A stretch of DNA of 64,000 bases from Rhodoferax sp. (GTDB lineage: Bacteria > Pseudomonadota > Gammaproteobacteria > Burkholderiales > Burkholderiaceae_C), in the NCBI GenBank assembly GCA_030685025.1, contig JAUXWC010000262.1, forward strand, positions 1 through 64,000. The letters run 5' to 3'. The translations under genes and the position numbers were made by a program. A model generated the notes under the pieces. It did not search any database. It worked only from the letters and a program-made list of their open reading frames with translations, and was not told where the DNA came from. Shown piece after piece: positions 17,887 through 28,075 of this stretch (its first letter is position 1; each line of letters starts with the position of its first letter).

Positions 17887-18001
17887 CCCGTTTTGTTCTT
17901 TGGCCTGGATTGATCGTCGATCACCGGGTGGAAGGTGGTGGCAAGCACCTCGGGACTAAGCCGGTGTCCAAGCCCAAGCCGGGTCAGGGGAGCGCCCAGG
18001 C

Positions 18002-20023
18002 ATGCGTCAACGGTTTGCACTGACTGTCTTGACTGCGGGGCTAGCCTTGACCGGTTCGGGCCTGGGTGTCTGGCTGGCCGGCAATCATCCCCTCTGGCCT
18101 TGGACGCTGTTGATCGGTTTCGCGGTCTGGAGTCTGGCAGTCGCCTACTGGCCGCGCCTATGGTTGCTGCTGGTGCCCGCGGCCCTGCCGCTGCTGAACT
18201 TTTCGCCCTGGTCCGGTTGGTTGATGTTCGAGGAGTTTGACCTCCTGCTGCTGGGCGCGGCAGCGGGCGGGTATGCGCGTCTGGCGGTCTTGGGGTGCGG
18301 CCCTGTTGCCCTGGGCCGAGAAGCGCGGGGCGTCACGTTCGCGCCATCAGCGCGACCGGCAGCCTCAGTGTGGGTCTGGGGCGCCCTGCTGCTGTGCCTT
18401 GGGGTGTCCGCAGGACTGGCGCTGTGGCGGGGTCTGGCCGACGCCGGCGTTTGGGCGTTCAATTGGTTTGACGGGCACACCGCACCTCTCAACAGCGTGC
18501 GCGTCTTCAAGAGCCTCGGCCATGCCCTGTTGTTGGCGCCGCTGATTCACGGCGCCATGCAGCGCGAGCCCGAACGCTCGATGCGGCTGCTCGCAGCGGG
18601 CGTGTTGACGGGTCTGGCAGTGGTCAGCCTGGCCGTGCTTTGGGAGCGCCATGCCTTCCCGGGCTTGTTTGACTTCTCAAGTCGTTACCGCACGACGGCC
18701 TTGTTCTGGGAAATGCACGTTGGCGGCGCGGCCATCGACGCGTTTTTGGCGATGAGCCTGCCATTCCTGGTGTGGGCGCTGGTGGCGGCCCGTCGTCCGC
18801 TGGTGTGGTTGGCGGTCGCGGTGTTGGCGGTGCTGGCGGTCTACGCCGTGCTGACCACATTCTCGCGAGGGGTCTATCTTGCGGCGGCCGTGCCCTCGGC
18901 AGGTCTGGCCAGCTTGGTCGCGAGCCGCTGGTTTCGGTCGGTCCGTTTGGGCGGCGCGAGCCACCCTGCGTCGGTCGGTCGCGTTCGGTCGCCCGGCTGG
19001 AAGGTCGTTGGCAGTGGGCTGTTGGCAGTTGCCTTGTTGACGGAGGTTGCGGCGGTGTCGATGGCAGGTACCTACATGGGCGAGCGCATGGGTGTGGCCG
19101 ATCGCGACTTTGCCAAACGCCTGGCGCATTGGGGCGATGGCCTTTCTGTGCTGGCCACGCCGGCGCAGTGGCTCTTTGGCATCGGTCTGGGACGTTTGCC
19201 CGCGCACTATGCGCGTGAAGTCGCTGGCGGTGAGTTCTCTGGCGCAGTGACATGGTTGCGGGAATCCGGGCCACCGCGGCCAGCGGGGTGAACCCAGGTC
19301 ACGGCCTTTGCGCGACTTCAGGGACCGGCAACCGACCCCGCGCTGGCAGGTCGGTATGGATTGGCCCGACGGGTCGAGCTTACGCAAGGTCGCGTATACC
19401 GGGTCGGCCTGGACCTGAGGGCCGACGCTGAGGTTGAGATCGCCCTGCGTCTCTGCGAGCGGCATTTGCTGTTTGAAGGCGCCTGTCAGCGCGGGCAATT
19501 GCGAATCGGCTCGACGCCCGGTGTATGGCAGCACCACAGCTCGACGCTGGTCGGCCCCTCGCTCACAGCGGGCGCATGGTGGGCTCCGAGACTCGGCTTG
19601 CTCACGCTGTCGGTGCCGCAGGCGGGCGCTTCGGTGGATCTGGCCAAGATCAGCCTGGGTGCGGCGATGCCGGCCGCGGCCGTGACCATCGGCGACTTTT
19701 CGCAAAGTCTGGCGCGCTGGTTTCCGGTTGCCGAGGTTCACTTCCTGCCATGGCACATTGACAACCTCTATCTCGAATTGCTGATCGAGCGCGGCCTGCT
19801 TGGCTTGCTGCTGACAGTTTCAGCGCTGCTCATGGGTCTTTGGTGCGCGACATGCATGAGTGGGCCGGGCTCGCTGCTGCGCGCCACGCTGGCGGCGGGC
19901 ATGACGGGCGGGCTGCTGGTGGGGGCTCTGGGAAGCATTATGGACGTGCCGCGCGTGGCGTTCCTGCTGTTCTTGCTGATGTTCTGCGCCATGGCGTTGT
20001 GGCGCGGGGGAAATACACATTGA
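18002..20023 (+). pseudogene. O-antigen-ligase-like membrane protein split by one in-frame stop
   Basis: Polytopic inner-membrane protein of the Wzy/WaaL class, which would polymerise or ligate polysaccharide units. The first part (18002-19291) holds about eight to nine membrane segments and ends at TGA 19289-19291. The same reading frame stays open straight after it, through a beta-rich extracytoplasmic part (about 19300-19660), then a typical C-terminal motif HIDNLYLELLIERGLLGL and three more membrane segments, to 20023. One base change (for example TGG or CGA to TGA) explains it. It may be a true null allele, a sequencing error or read-through; a TTG at 19361 could start the second piece. 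The ATG at 18002 follows AGGGGAG. Confidence 0.8.
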
Positions 20024-20313
20024 CGAGGACGTGCCATGGTCGTCGATTACGAGGCTTTTGGCGGTGCGAGGTCAATCCAACTACAATTTCTGCGATTCAG
20101 CGCACTCGCCAGACGTACATTCCGTTTAGAGTGGTTAGCGGGCAGGGCGAGCTTGCGGTATCCGCGTACCTTTGATTCCTTGCGGGACAGACCGGAGCGA
20201 AGCGACGCTCTGTCCTCAGCCGACTAAGGATGTTCTTGGACAGGGCGCTCGCGGTCGTTGCGGTTTGAACGCAGTGGCGTTGAGAGGGTGTATCGGAACA
20301 CGGGGACAAGAGC
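20024..20313. other. Intergenic region between the ligase-like gene and the sugar transferase
   Basis: 290 bp. It contains hairpin repeat copy 3 and otherwise no convincing gene. The part after the repeat must carry the ribosome binding region of the TTG-started sugar transferase gene (GGGGACAAG just upstream). No clear -10/-35 pair was picked out. Confidence 0.5.
20180..20226 (+). repeat. Intergenic hairpin repeat, copy 3 (full)
   Basis: TTGCGGGACAGACCGGAGCG and CGCTCTGTCCTCAGC form the stem with a short AAGCGA-type loop; the 3' tail is CCGACTAAGG instead of AACTGAT. Confidence 0.8.
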
Positions 20314-21714
20314 TTGATAAAAATATTTGGTCATTACTTCCATCGCCGGACCTTGTCGCAGATCTTTTTTGACTTCAGCTTGGTGGTGGCGGTGGTGGTG
20401 GGCTCCAGCCTGTGGCGCGCGCCTGAGCGGGCTTTGGCCGAGACCTATCTGCTGACGGCGGCCTTGCTGCTGGCGGGGGGCATGCTGGCGATCAATGCGG
20501 CGCTGGGTTTCTACCAACAAGCGCACACCCGTTCACTGGGCCAATCGCGCGCCCGCGCAGTGATGTCCCTGATCTTCACCTTGGGACTGGCCTATCTGAT
20601 CTTCACCGTGGCGCCACTGGGGCAGGAAATCCGCTCGATCCTGGCCACCTCGGTGGTGGCCGTGATCGCCTTGGTGTTGATGCACCGGGTCTACGTCGCC
20701 CACTCCACGCCGCAGTCTCTGATGCGCCAGCGCGTCCTGATCTTTGGGTCCGGTTCGCGCGCCAAGATGGTTGGCAAATCCCTGCAACGCTCCGACCCCA
20801 ACGTCGACCTGGTGGGCTACTTCGCAAGTCCGAAGGACTCCGAGACGGAGATTTCGGCCAAGGGCTTGCTGTCGGGGCTCGGACCCCTGACACCACAGAA
20901 GTCCTTGACCGACGTTGTGATCGAAGAACGGGTCGATGAAATCGTGGTGGCGGTGTCGGAACGGCGGGGTGGCAGCATGCCCATGCGCGAGTTGCTGGAC
21001 TGCAAGCTGCAGGGCGTGCGAGTGGTGGATATTGCGACGCACTTCGAGAAGACCCTCGGTCAGATCCGGCTCGACGCCGTGTCGGCCGGCTGGCTGATCT
21101 TTGGCGATGGCTTTCAACAGGGCTTGGTGCGAACGGTCGTGAAGCGCCTGTTTGACATCGTGTGCGCGGCGATCCTGATCCTGCTCGCGCTGCCCATCAT
21201 GGTGGTGACCGCGCTGCTGTTGCTGATGGAGGGTGGCGGACCGATGCTCTACCTGCAGGAGCGGGTCGGGCTCAACGGGCGGCTGTTCAATGTGGTCAAG
21301 TTTCGCAGCATGCGCGCCGATGCCGAGCAAGACGGCAAACCCCGCTGGGCCAGCGCTCAGGACGAGCGGGTGACCAAGGTCGGCCGGATCATCCGCAAGC
21401 TGCGAATTGACGAGTTGCCCCAACTGTTCAGCGTCCTCAATGGCGACATGAGCCTGGTCGGTCCGCGGCCCGAGCGGGCCTACTTTGTCGATAAGTTGAC
21501 CCAGGAAATCCCCTATTTCGCCGTTCGACAGAGCGTCAAGCCCGGTGTGACCGGCTGGGCGCAGGTGCGTTATCACTACGGAGCGTCGGTCGAGGACTCG
21601 GCCGAGAAGCTGCAATACGACCTCTACTATGTGAAGAACCACTCCCTGTTTCTGGACTTGATCATCCTGTTCGAGACTATCGGCGTGGTCTTGACGGCCA
21701 AAGGCGCCCAGTGA
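20314..21714 (+). CDS. Exosortase A-associated undecaprenyl-phosphate sugar transferase
   Basis: Initiating sugar-phosphate transferase of the EpsB/WcaJ type (TIGR03013-like), 466 residues, which loads the first sugar on undecaprenyl phosphate in the inner membrane. There are four N-terminal membrane segments, a Rossmann-like CoA-binding-type domain starting RVLIFGSGSRAKMVG, a fifth membrane segment (about 280-300), and the C-terminal catalytic domain with KFRSMRADAE, KLRIDELPQLFSVL and GPRPER. The start is TTG (MIKIFGHYF, as in the family). Its stop is directly followed by the PrsK region, so it probably heads the transcript with prsK, prsR and prsT. Confidence 0.9.
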   Translation: MIKIFGHYFHRRTLSQIFFDFSLVVAVVVGSSLWRAPERALAETYLLTAALLLAGGMLAINAALGFYQQAHTRSLGQSRARAVMSLIFTLGLAYLIFTVAPLGQEIRSILATSVVAVIALVLMHRVYVAHSTPQSLMRQRVLIFGSGSRAKMVGKSLQRSDPNVDLVGYFASPKDSETEISAKGLLSGLGPLTPQKSLTDVVIEERVDEIVVAVSERRGGSMPMRELLDCKLQGVRVVDIATHFEKTLGQIRLDAVSAGWLIFGDGFQQGLVRTVVKRLFDIVCAAILILLALPIMVVTALLLLMEGGGPMLYLQERVGLNGRLFNVVKFRSMRADAEQDGKPRWASAQDERVTKVGRIIRKLRIDELPQLFSVLNGDMSLVGPRPERAYFVDKLTQEIPYFAVRQSVKPGVTGWAQVRYHYGASVEDSAEKLQYDLYYVKNHSLFLDLIILFETIGVVLTAKGAQ

Positions 21715-21753
21715 TTGGGGCGATTCGGTGAGCAGATCCCCATTGCCCCGTCC

Positions 21754-23865
21754 ATGCAAAGCAGCAACCTCGCCCTGAGTGCCTGGAGCTACGGTCTGGC
21801 CGGTGTTGCGTACACCGTCTTCGCGCTTCATCTCTTACAGATCGGCTACCTCCGGGCTCCGCGCGACAGTCTCAAGACCGCCATGCTGGTGGCGGTGCTC
21901 TGCAGTGCCCTGTGGGGCTGCCTGTTGTTGGGCTTTTTGCTGACAGGCGAGCCCTACCTTCAAGTTTTCAGCAGTCTGTTCGATCAATTGCGCTACGCCG
22001 CGTGGTTCGCGCTGTTGCTCAATCTCCTTCGTGCACCGGGGTCGTCCCGGCTTCCCGCGGGGATCGCCTGGCTGAGACCCGTCGCTGTTGGTTTGGTCCT
22101 GTTCGGTCTGCTGGCATTGGGTCTGATGGTCACGGGCGGTACCGTGTTGGGCGACCCCGGTCGGCTGCTATTGCTCAGTGCCATGGCGATGCCGGTGCTC
22201 GCTCTGGTCTTGCTGGAGCAACTGTTTCGCAACGTGGCCGAGGATTTGCGCTGGAATGTCAAACCCTTGTGTTTGGGCCTGGCCGGAGTCTTCCTGTTTG
22301 ATCTGTATTTGTTCTCGCAGGCAGTTCTGTTCAATAGCCTGGACCGCAATGTGTTGAGTATCCGTGGCGCCGTGCACGCGCTGGTTCTGCCCCTGTTGCT
22401 GCTGTCATCGAGTCGCAGCAGCAACTGGACCTCCAAGGTGCGGGTGTCGCGGCGCGCCGCATTTCATTCGGCTACTCTGTTGATTGCCGGGCTGTATTTG
22501 CTGTTCATTTCCGCAGTGGGCTATTACGTCCGCTATTTTGGCGGCGAGTGGGGGCCGGCGCTGCAGGTAGGCTTGATCTTCGCGGCCTTGGTGGTTCTGG
22601 TGGTCCTGGTCTTGTCGGCTACCGTGCGCGCCAAGTTGCGCGTGCTGCTGGGCAAGCATTTCTTTCGCTACCGGTACGACTACCGCGAAGAGTGGCTGAA
22701 GTTCACCAGGACCTTGTCGGACCAGAAGTCACCGCAGGAGATGGGCCCCCAGGTGATTCGTGGCCTGGCCGACATGCTGGAGAGCCCGGCAGGGGGACTC
22801 TGGCTCAGGAACAAGGGGGAGGGCGCCTTCAGTCAGGTCGCGTTCTGGAACATGGCCGAGATCACGGCCAAGGAAGACGCCGTCAGCGCGTTCTGCCAGT
22901 TCATGTCGACCAGCGGATGGGTCGTCAATCTGGAGGAGTACCGCTCCTTTCCCAGGCGATACGGCCACATGGTCCTGCCGGCCTGGTTGCGCGATCTGAA
23001 GCAGGCCTGGCTGGTTGTGCCGCTTTCCGTTGGCGAGGACTTGATTGGGTTTGTCGTGCTGGCCAGCGCCCGCACGCGCATGGACGTGAACTGGGAGGTC
23101 AATGATCTGCTCAAGACAGCGGGTCGGCAGGCCGCCAGTTTCCTGGCCCAGATGCAGGCAACCGAGGCCTTGCTGGACGCGCGCAAGTTCGATGCCTTCA
23201 ACCGGATGTCGGCCTTCGTGGTCCATGACTTGAAGAACATCGTCACGCAACTGTCGTTGATGATGAAGAACGCCAAACGCCTGCACGACAACCCCGAGTT
23301 TCAGCAGGACATGTTGATGACCGTCGAGAATTCGCTCGACCGCATGCGCCAACTGATGTCCCAGTTGCGTGAAGGTGCGAGCGCTTCTGGCTCGACCGCG
23401 GGTGTTGACTTGATGGAGATCAGTCGGCGTCTGGCGGCCAGCGCCGCCTTGCGTGGTCGAACGCTTGAACTGGAGTTCCAGGACCAGGTCTTCACGCGTG
23501 GGCTTGAGGAACGGCTGGAGCGCGTTCTGGGCCATGTCGTGCAGAATGCGATGGATGCGACCGACCCGTCGGGCCGCGTCTGGCTCAAGCTGATACGCGC
23601 CAGCGGGCAGGCCCGTATCGAGATCGGGGACACCGGGCACGGCATGTCACAAGACTTTGTCAGAAATCAACTGTTCAAACCGTTTCAGAGTACCAAGTCC
23701 ACGGGAATGGGCATCGGTGCCTTCGAGAGTTTTCAATATGTGCAGGAGCTTGGCGGAAAAATTGAAGTTGACAGCGTGGTTGATCGCGGCACCGTCGTCA
23801 CCATCCTGTTGCCACTATTGGAGATCCAGAAGGCGTCGGACATTCATCTGAAAAAAGCATCATGA
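21754..23865 (+). CDS. prsK: PEP-CTERM system histidine kinase PrsK
   Basis: Sensor kinase paired with PrsR, about 703 residues. The N-terminus has roughly nine to ten membrane segments, then a GAF-like domain (about 320-450), then the kinase core with the phospho-acceptor His491 (FVVHDLKN), N-box NAMDAT near 598 and G-box GDTGHGMS. The ATG at 21754 gives the usual family N-terminus; a TTG at 21715, immediately after the previous stop, is possible. The stop overlaps the prsR start by 4 bp. The signal is unknown; presumably it reports on the envelope or exopolysaccharide state. Confidence 0.9.
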   Translation: MQSSNLALSAWSYGLAGVAYTVFALHLLQIGYLRAPRDSLKTAMLVAVLCSALWGCLLLGFLLTGEPYLQVFSSLFDQLRYAAWFALLLNLLRAPGSSRLPAGIAWLRPVAVGLVLFGLLALGLMVTGGTVLGDPGRLLLLSAMAMPVLALVLLEQLFRNVAEDLRWNVKPLCLGLAGVFLFDLYLFSQAVLFNSLDRNVLSIRGAVHALVLPLLLLSSSRSSNWTSKVRVSRRAAFHSATLLIAGLYLLFISAVGYYVRYFGGEWGPALQVGLIFAALVVLVVLVLSATVRAKLRVLLGKHFFRYRYDYREEWLKFTRTLSDQKSPQEMGPQVIRGLADMLESPAGGLWLRNKGEGAFSQVAFWNMAEITAKEDAVSAFCQFMSTSGWVVNLEEYRSFPRRYGHMVLPAWLRDLKQAWLVVPLSVGEDLIGFVVLASARTRMDVNWEVNDLLKTAGRQAASFLAQMQATEALLDARKFDAFNRMSAFVVHDLKNIVTQLSLMMKNAKRLHDNPEFQQDMLMTVENSLDRMRQLMSQLREGASASGSTAGVDLMEISRRLAASAALRGRTLELEFQDQVFTRGLEERLERVLGHVVQNAMDATDPSGRVWLKLIRASGQARIEIGDTGHGMSQDFVRNQLFKPFQSTKSTGMGIGAFESFQYVQELGGKIEVDSVVDRGTVVTILLPLLEIQKASDIHLKKAS

Positions 23866-25223
23866 ACACTGAGAAGAATCGTTGCCTGCTGATCGTCGAA
23901 GATGATCCGGCGCTGCAAAAGCAGATCAAGTGGTCGCTGGACAAGTTCGAGTCGGCAACAGCCTCCGACCGTGAGAGCGCACTGGTGCAGTTGCGCCGGC
24001 ATGTGCCTGCGGTGGTGACCATGGACTTGGGGCTGCCGCCCGATCCGGACTCCGTGTCGGAGGGCTTCAAGTTGCTGGAGCAGATTCTGGCGATTGATCC
24101 GGATACCAAAGTGATTGTGCTGACCGGGCAGAACGACCAGGCCAACGCCTTGCGGGCGGTCGCACTGGGCGCGTATGACTTCTTTGCCAAACCGTTCGAA
24201 CCCGAGTTGCTGAGCCTGACGATTGACAGGGCGTTCAGATTGGTGGAACTGCAGCGCGAGAACCGCCGCCTTCGTGAGCTGCAACAACCCGATGCGCTCA
24301 AGGGCTTGATCAGTCGCGACCCGGAGATGATGCGGATCTGTCGAACCATCGAGAAAGTCGCCAGCAGCAATGCCACGGTGATGCTGCTCGGCGAGAGCGG
24401 CACCGGCAAGGAGGTGCTGGCGCGCGGCCTGCACCAGTCGTCCGGGCGGCGCACGGAGAAGTTCGTCGCCATCAACTGCGCCGCCATTCCCGAAAATCTG
24501 CTGGAAAGCGAGCTCTTTGGGTATGAAAAGGGTGCTTTCACCGGCGCCGCCAAGACCACTTTGGGCAAGATTGAGCTGGCCAGTGGCGGGACCCTGATGC
24601 TGGACGAAATTGGTGATTTACCGGTTTCTCTGCAAGCGAAGTTGTTGCGCTTTCTGCAAGAGCGCACCATCGAGCGGGTTGGCGGGCGCCATGAGATACC
24701 GGTCGATGTTCGCATCGTCTGCGCCACGCATCAGGACCTCAAGGCCCTGAGCAAGGAAGGTCGTTTTCGAGAGGATCTGTACTACCGGCTGGCTGAGATT
24801 GTTATCAATATCCCGCCCTTGCGTTCCCGAATCGGTGACGCCGCGCTGTTGGCGCACGCCTTCGTGAAGCGGTTTTCCCAGGAACAAAATCGATCGTCCA
24901 TGATATTGAGTGAGGGCGCCGTGCGCGCCGTCGAGGCGCACGCTTGGCCGGGCAATATCCGGGAGTTGGAAAACTGCGTCAAGCGGGCCACCATCATGGC
25001 CGACGGCAATGTCATTACGGGTGACGATATCGGCCTGGCGCCAGCCGATGCCTCGGCCGCCGAGGAGTCGTTGGACCTGCGCGCGGCGCGTGACGCCGCC
25101 GAGAAGAAGACCATAATCGCGGCGCTGGGTCGGGTTGATGGCAACATCGTCAAGGCGGCGGAACTGCTTGGTGTGAGTCGCCCCACTCTGTACGACCTGA
25201 TGCATCGCTTGGGCCTGAAGTAG
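23862..25223 (+). CDS. prsR: PEP-CTERM-box response regulator PrsR (sigma-54-dependent)
   Basis: NtrC-like activator of 453 residues. Domains in order: receiver (1-125) with phospho-acceptor Asp55 in MDLGLPP, AAA+ domain with Walker A GESGTGKE (177-184), GAFTGA (224-229, contact with sigma-54) and DEIGD (248-252), and a C-terminal Fis-type helix-turn-helix ending SRPTLYDLMHRLGLK. It should drive RpoN promoters. Three such promoters, each with a shared upstream box, lie before the three PEP-CTERM genes in this window. It overlaps prsK by 4 bp. Confidence 0.94.
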   Translation: MNTEKNRCLLIVEDDPALQKQIKWSLDKFESATASDRESALVQLRRHVPAVVTMDLGLPPDPDSVSEGFKLLEQILAIDPDTKVIVLTGQNDQANALRAVALGAYDFFAKPFEPELLSLTIDRAFRLVELQRENRRLRELQQPDALKGLISRDPEMMRICRTIEKVASSNATVMLLGESGTGKEVLARGLHQSSGRRTEKFVAINCAAIPENLLESELFGYEKGAFTGAAKTTLGKIELASGGTLMLDEIGDLPVSLQAKLLRFLQERTIERVGGRHEIPVDVRIVCATHQDLKALSKEGRFREDLYYRLAEIVINIPPLRSRIGDAALLAHAFVKRFSQEQNRSSMILSEGAVRAVEAHAWPGNIRELENCVKRATIMADGNVITGDDIGLAPADASAAEESLDLRAARDAAEKKTIIAALGRVDGNIVKAAELLGVSRPTLYDLMHRLGLK

Positions 25224-25260
25224 CACCAGAACTGTCCACCATGTTTTACCTGAGGTCGAA

Positions 25261-28038
25261 ATGAGTACGTCCAGAATGAATATGCGGGTCGCCCTGCCGG
25301 CGTTGTTGGTGACCCTGCTGATCACGGCCTGTGGTGGCGACAGCGCTGACAAGATGCTGGGTTCCGCCAAGGAATACCTGGCCAAGAACGACACCAAGTC
25401 GGCCGTCATTCAGATCAAGAATGCGCTGCAGAAAGACCCGGACTCCCCTGAAGCAAGGTACCTGCTGGGCAAGGCGCTGCTTGACGGCGGCGACCGTGTG
25501 GCGGCGGAAGTCGAGTTGCGCAAGGCCCTGGCGCTGCGATACCCGCAAGACCTGGTGGTGCCACGCTTGGCGCAAGCCATGGCGGGACAGGGCCAGTTCA
25601 AGAAGTTGATCGACGAGCTCGGCAAGATCGATCTCACTGACCCGGTGGCGAAGGCCGATTTTCAGACGTCCCTGGCTAGCGCCTATAGTGCGCAAGGCAA
25701 TACGGGGGCTTTCGCGACCGCCGTGTCGGCCGCGCTGGAGGCCCAGCCCGGGTATGCCCCGGCGCTAGTGGTGCGGGCGCGCAACAAGGCCGTGCAGCGG
25801 GATTTTGACGGCGCGCTCGCTGGCGCGGACGAAGCCATTGCCAAGGATCCCAAGAATGTCGAGGCCTGGAAACTCAAGGGTGACGTTCACTTGTACAGCA
25901 AGAACCAGCCTGACGAGGCATTGCTCGCCTATCGCAAGGCCACCGAAGCCAAACCGGAGTTCCTTGCCGGTCACGTCGGCGCGCTGACGATTCTTTTGCA
26001 GCAGGGCAAGTTGACGGATGCCCAGGCCCCGTACGAACAACTGAAGAAACTGGCGCCCAACCATCCCCAGACGAAGTTCATCGAGGCCCAGATGGCCTTC
26101 CAGAAGGGAGACTTCAAGACCGCCAAAGAGGTCGCGCAGCAGTTGCTCAAAGTGGCGGGCGACAACCCCAATGCGCTGCAACTGGCCGGGGCCATCGAGT
26201 TCCAAAGCAATTCATTGGTGCAGGCTGAGGCCTACCTCAGCAAGGCTCTGCAGTTGGCCCCGGAGTTGGCGTTGGCCCAGCGCCTGTTGATCATGACCCA
26301 CTTGCGCTCCGGGCACGCGGACAAGGCACTGTCCGCGCTCCAGCCGATGCTGGCCAAGTCAGCGGTGGATCCGGCCCTGCTTCCCATTGCCGGGCAGGTC
26401 TACCTCCAGAACGGTGACGCCAAGAAGGCCGAAGAGTACTTTGCGAAGGCGGCCCGCCTCGATCCCAAGGATCCCAAGAAACGAACGGCCCTGGCGTTGG
26501 CGCACTTCAGGGATGGCCAAGTCGACTCCGCGATGGGGGAACTGCAAGACATCGCTGCGTCCGATGCGGGAACCACTGCCGACATGGCGCTGATCAGCGC
26601 GCACCTTGGCAGAAAGGACTACGACAAGGCCTTGAAGGCCATCGATGCCCTGGAAAAGAAGCAGCCCGACAAGCCTCTTGCGGCGAACCTCAGGGGTCGT
26701 ACCCTCCTGGCCAAGCGGGATGCGGCCGGGGCACGCAAGAGCTTTGAGCGGGCCCTGTCGATTGATCCGGCTTATTTTGCGGCGATGATCGGTTTGGCCT
26801 CGCTGGATCTGGCTGAAAAGAAGCCGGAGGACGCGAAGAAACGATTCGAAGCGGTGTTGCTCCGCGACCCCAAGCACACTCAAGCGCTGTTGGCTTTGGC
26901 CGAGTTGCGCGCACGCTCAGGCGGCGGCAAGGACGAGGTGGTGGAACTGATTGGCAAAGCAGTCGCCGCCAATCCAAACGAGGCCGCGCCGAGGCAGATG
27001 CTGATTGACTTTTTGCTGCGCAGCAACGACGCCAAGCAGGCCTTGTCTGCAGCGCAGAGTGCCGTGGCGGCTTTGCCCGACAACGCCGAACTGCTGGGTG
27101 GGTTGGGACGGGCGCAACAGCAATCCGGTGACTTGAATCAGGCGACCAGCACTTTCAACAAGCTGGTTGCCATGCGGCCGCAATCGGTGGAGCCTCTGGT
27201 TCGGTTGGCGGGCGTGCAGATGGCCGCGGGGGACAAGGATGCCGCCGCGATCACCCTGCGCAAGGCGCTGCAAATTCAGCCCAAAGCATTTGAGGTGCAG
27301 CGCGCGTTGATCATGATCGATGTCGGCGCCAAACGGTATGACGCCGCCTTGAAGATGGTGCGAGACATCCAGACGCAGAATCCCAAGGCTGCGGCGGGCT
27401 ACGCCCTTGAAGGTGATGTCAACGCCGCACGCAAGAACTGGGATGCTGCCGCGTCAGCGTATCGCGCGGGGTTGAAGCTGGCCGTCAGCACTGAGCTGGC
27501 GATCAAGCTCCATACGGTGCTAAAGGTGTCGGGCAAGGCGCAAGATGCCGACAAGTTCTCTGCTGCCTGGCAGAAGGACCATCCCAAAGACGCCATGTTC
27601 ATGTTCTATTTGGGCGATGAGGCAATGGGCAGGAAGGATTTCGTCGCGGCTGAAAGAAGTTACGCTGCAGTGATTGCGTTGCAACCCGACAACGCAGTGG
27701 CGCTCAACAACCTGGCGTGGACAACCAGCAAGATTGGCAAGAGCGGTGCGATGGCCCTTGCCGAAAAGGCCAATAGTCTTGCGCCCAATCAGCCTGCGCT
27801 GATGGATACCTGGGCGATGTTGCTCTCAGCCCAGGGCGACTACGGTCGCGCGCTTGAGTTGCAGACCAAGGTGGTCGCCATGCAGCCGCGCAATGGCGAG
27901 TACCGATTGAATCTGGCGAGAATTCACCTGACCGGTGGCAAGAAAGACCTCGCCCGCAAGGAACTCGACGAACTCACCAAACTGGGGGACAAGTTTCCAC
28001 AGCACGCGGAGGTTACCGAACTGATCAAGCAGTTGTGA
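25261..28038 (+). CDS. prsT: PEP-CTERM system TPR lipoprotein PrsT
   Basis: Large TPR-array protein of 925 residues (TIGR02917 type) that regularly follows PrsK-PrsR in exosortase A loci. The N-terminus is a lipoprotein signal with lipobox LITAC (Cys24), followed by more than twenty TPR-like units. GAGGT lies 7 bp before the ATG at 25261; an alternative ATG 15 bp inside is possible. It starts 37 bp after prsR in the same direction. Its exact job is unknown; it is thought to scaffold envelope-bound export or sorting parts. It converges with the HPr-rel-A cassette. Confidence 0.92.
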   Translation: MSTSRMNMRVALPALLVTLLITACGGDSADKMLGSAKEYLAKNDTKSAVIQIKNALQKDPDSPEARYLLGKALLDGGDRVAAEVELRKALALRYPQDLVVPRLAQAMAGQGQFKKLIDELGKIDLTDPVAKADFQTSLASAYSAQGNTGAFATAVSAALEAQPGYAPALVVRARNKAVQRDFDGALAGADEAIAKDPKNVEAWKLKGDVHLYSKNQPDEALLAYRKATEAKPEFLAGHVGALTILLQQGKLTDAQAPYEQLKKLAPNHPQTKFIEAQMAFQKGDFKTAKEVAQQLLKVAGDNPNALQLAGAIEFQSNSLVQAEAYLSKALQLAPELALAQRLLIMTHLRSGHADKALSALQPMLAKSAVDPALLPIAGQVYLQNGDAKKAEEYFAKAARLDPKDPKKRTALALAHFRDGQVDSAMGELQDIAASDAGTTADMALISAHLGRKDYDKALKAIDALEKKQPDKPLAANLRGRTLLAKRDAAGARKSFERALSIDPAYFAAMIGLASLDLAEKKPEDAKKRFEAVLLRDPKHTQALLALAELRARSGGGKDEVVELIGKAVAANPNEAAPRQMLIDFLLRSNDAKQALSAAQSAVAALPDNAELLGGLGRAQQQSGDLNQATSTFNKLVAMRPQSVEPLVRLAGVQMAAGDKDAAAITLRKALQIQPKAFEVQRALIMIDVGAKRYDAALKMVRDIQTQNPKAAAGYALEGDVNAARKNWDAAASAYRAGLKLAVSTELAIKLHTVLKVSGKAQDADKFSAAWQKDHPKDAMFMFYLGDEAMGRKDFVAAERSYAAVIALQPDNAVALNNLAWTTSKIGKSGAMALAEKANSLAPNQPALMDTWAMLLSAQGDYGRALELQTKVVAMQPRNGEYRLNLARIHLTGGKKDLARKELDELTKLGDKFPQHAEVTELIKQL

Positions 28039-28075
28039 ACCGGTCCGGGTTGCCGCCTGAGCGTCTTTGAAGGGC

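Noticed and set aside
20036..20227. Small open frame of 63 codons before the sugar transferase gene
   Set aside because: Runs into the hairpin repeat, no ribosome binding site and no recognisable product.
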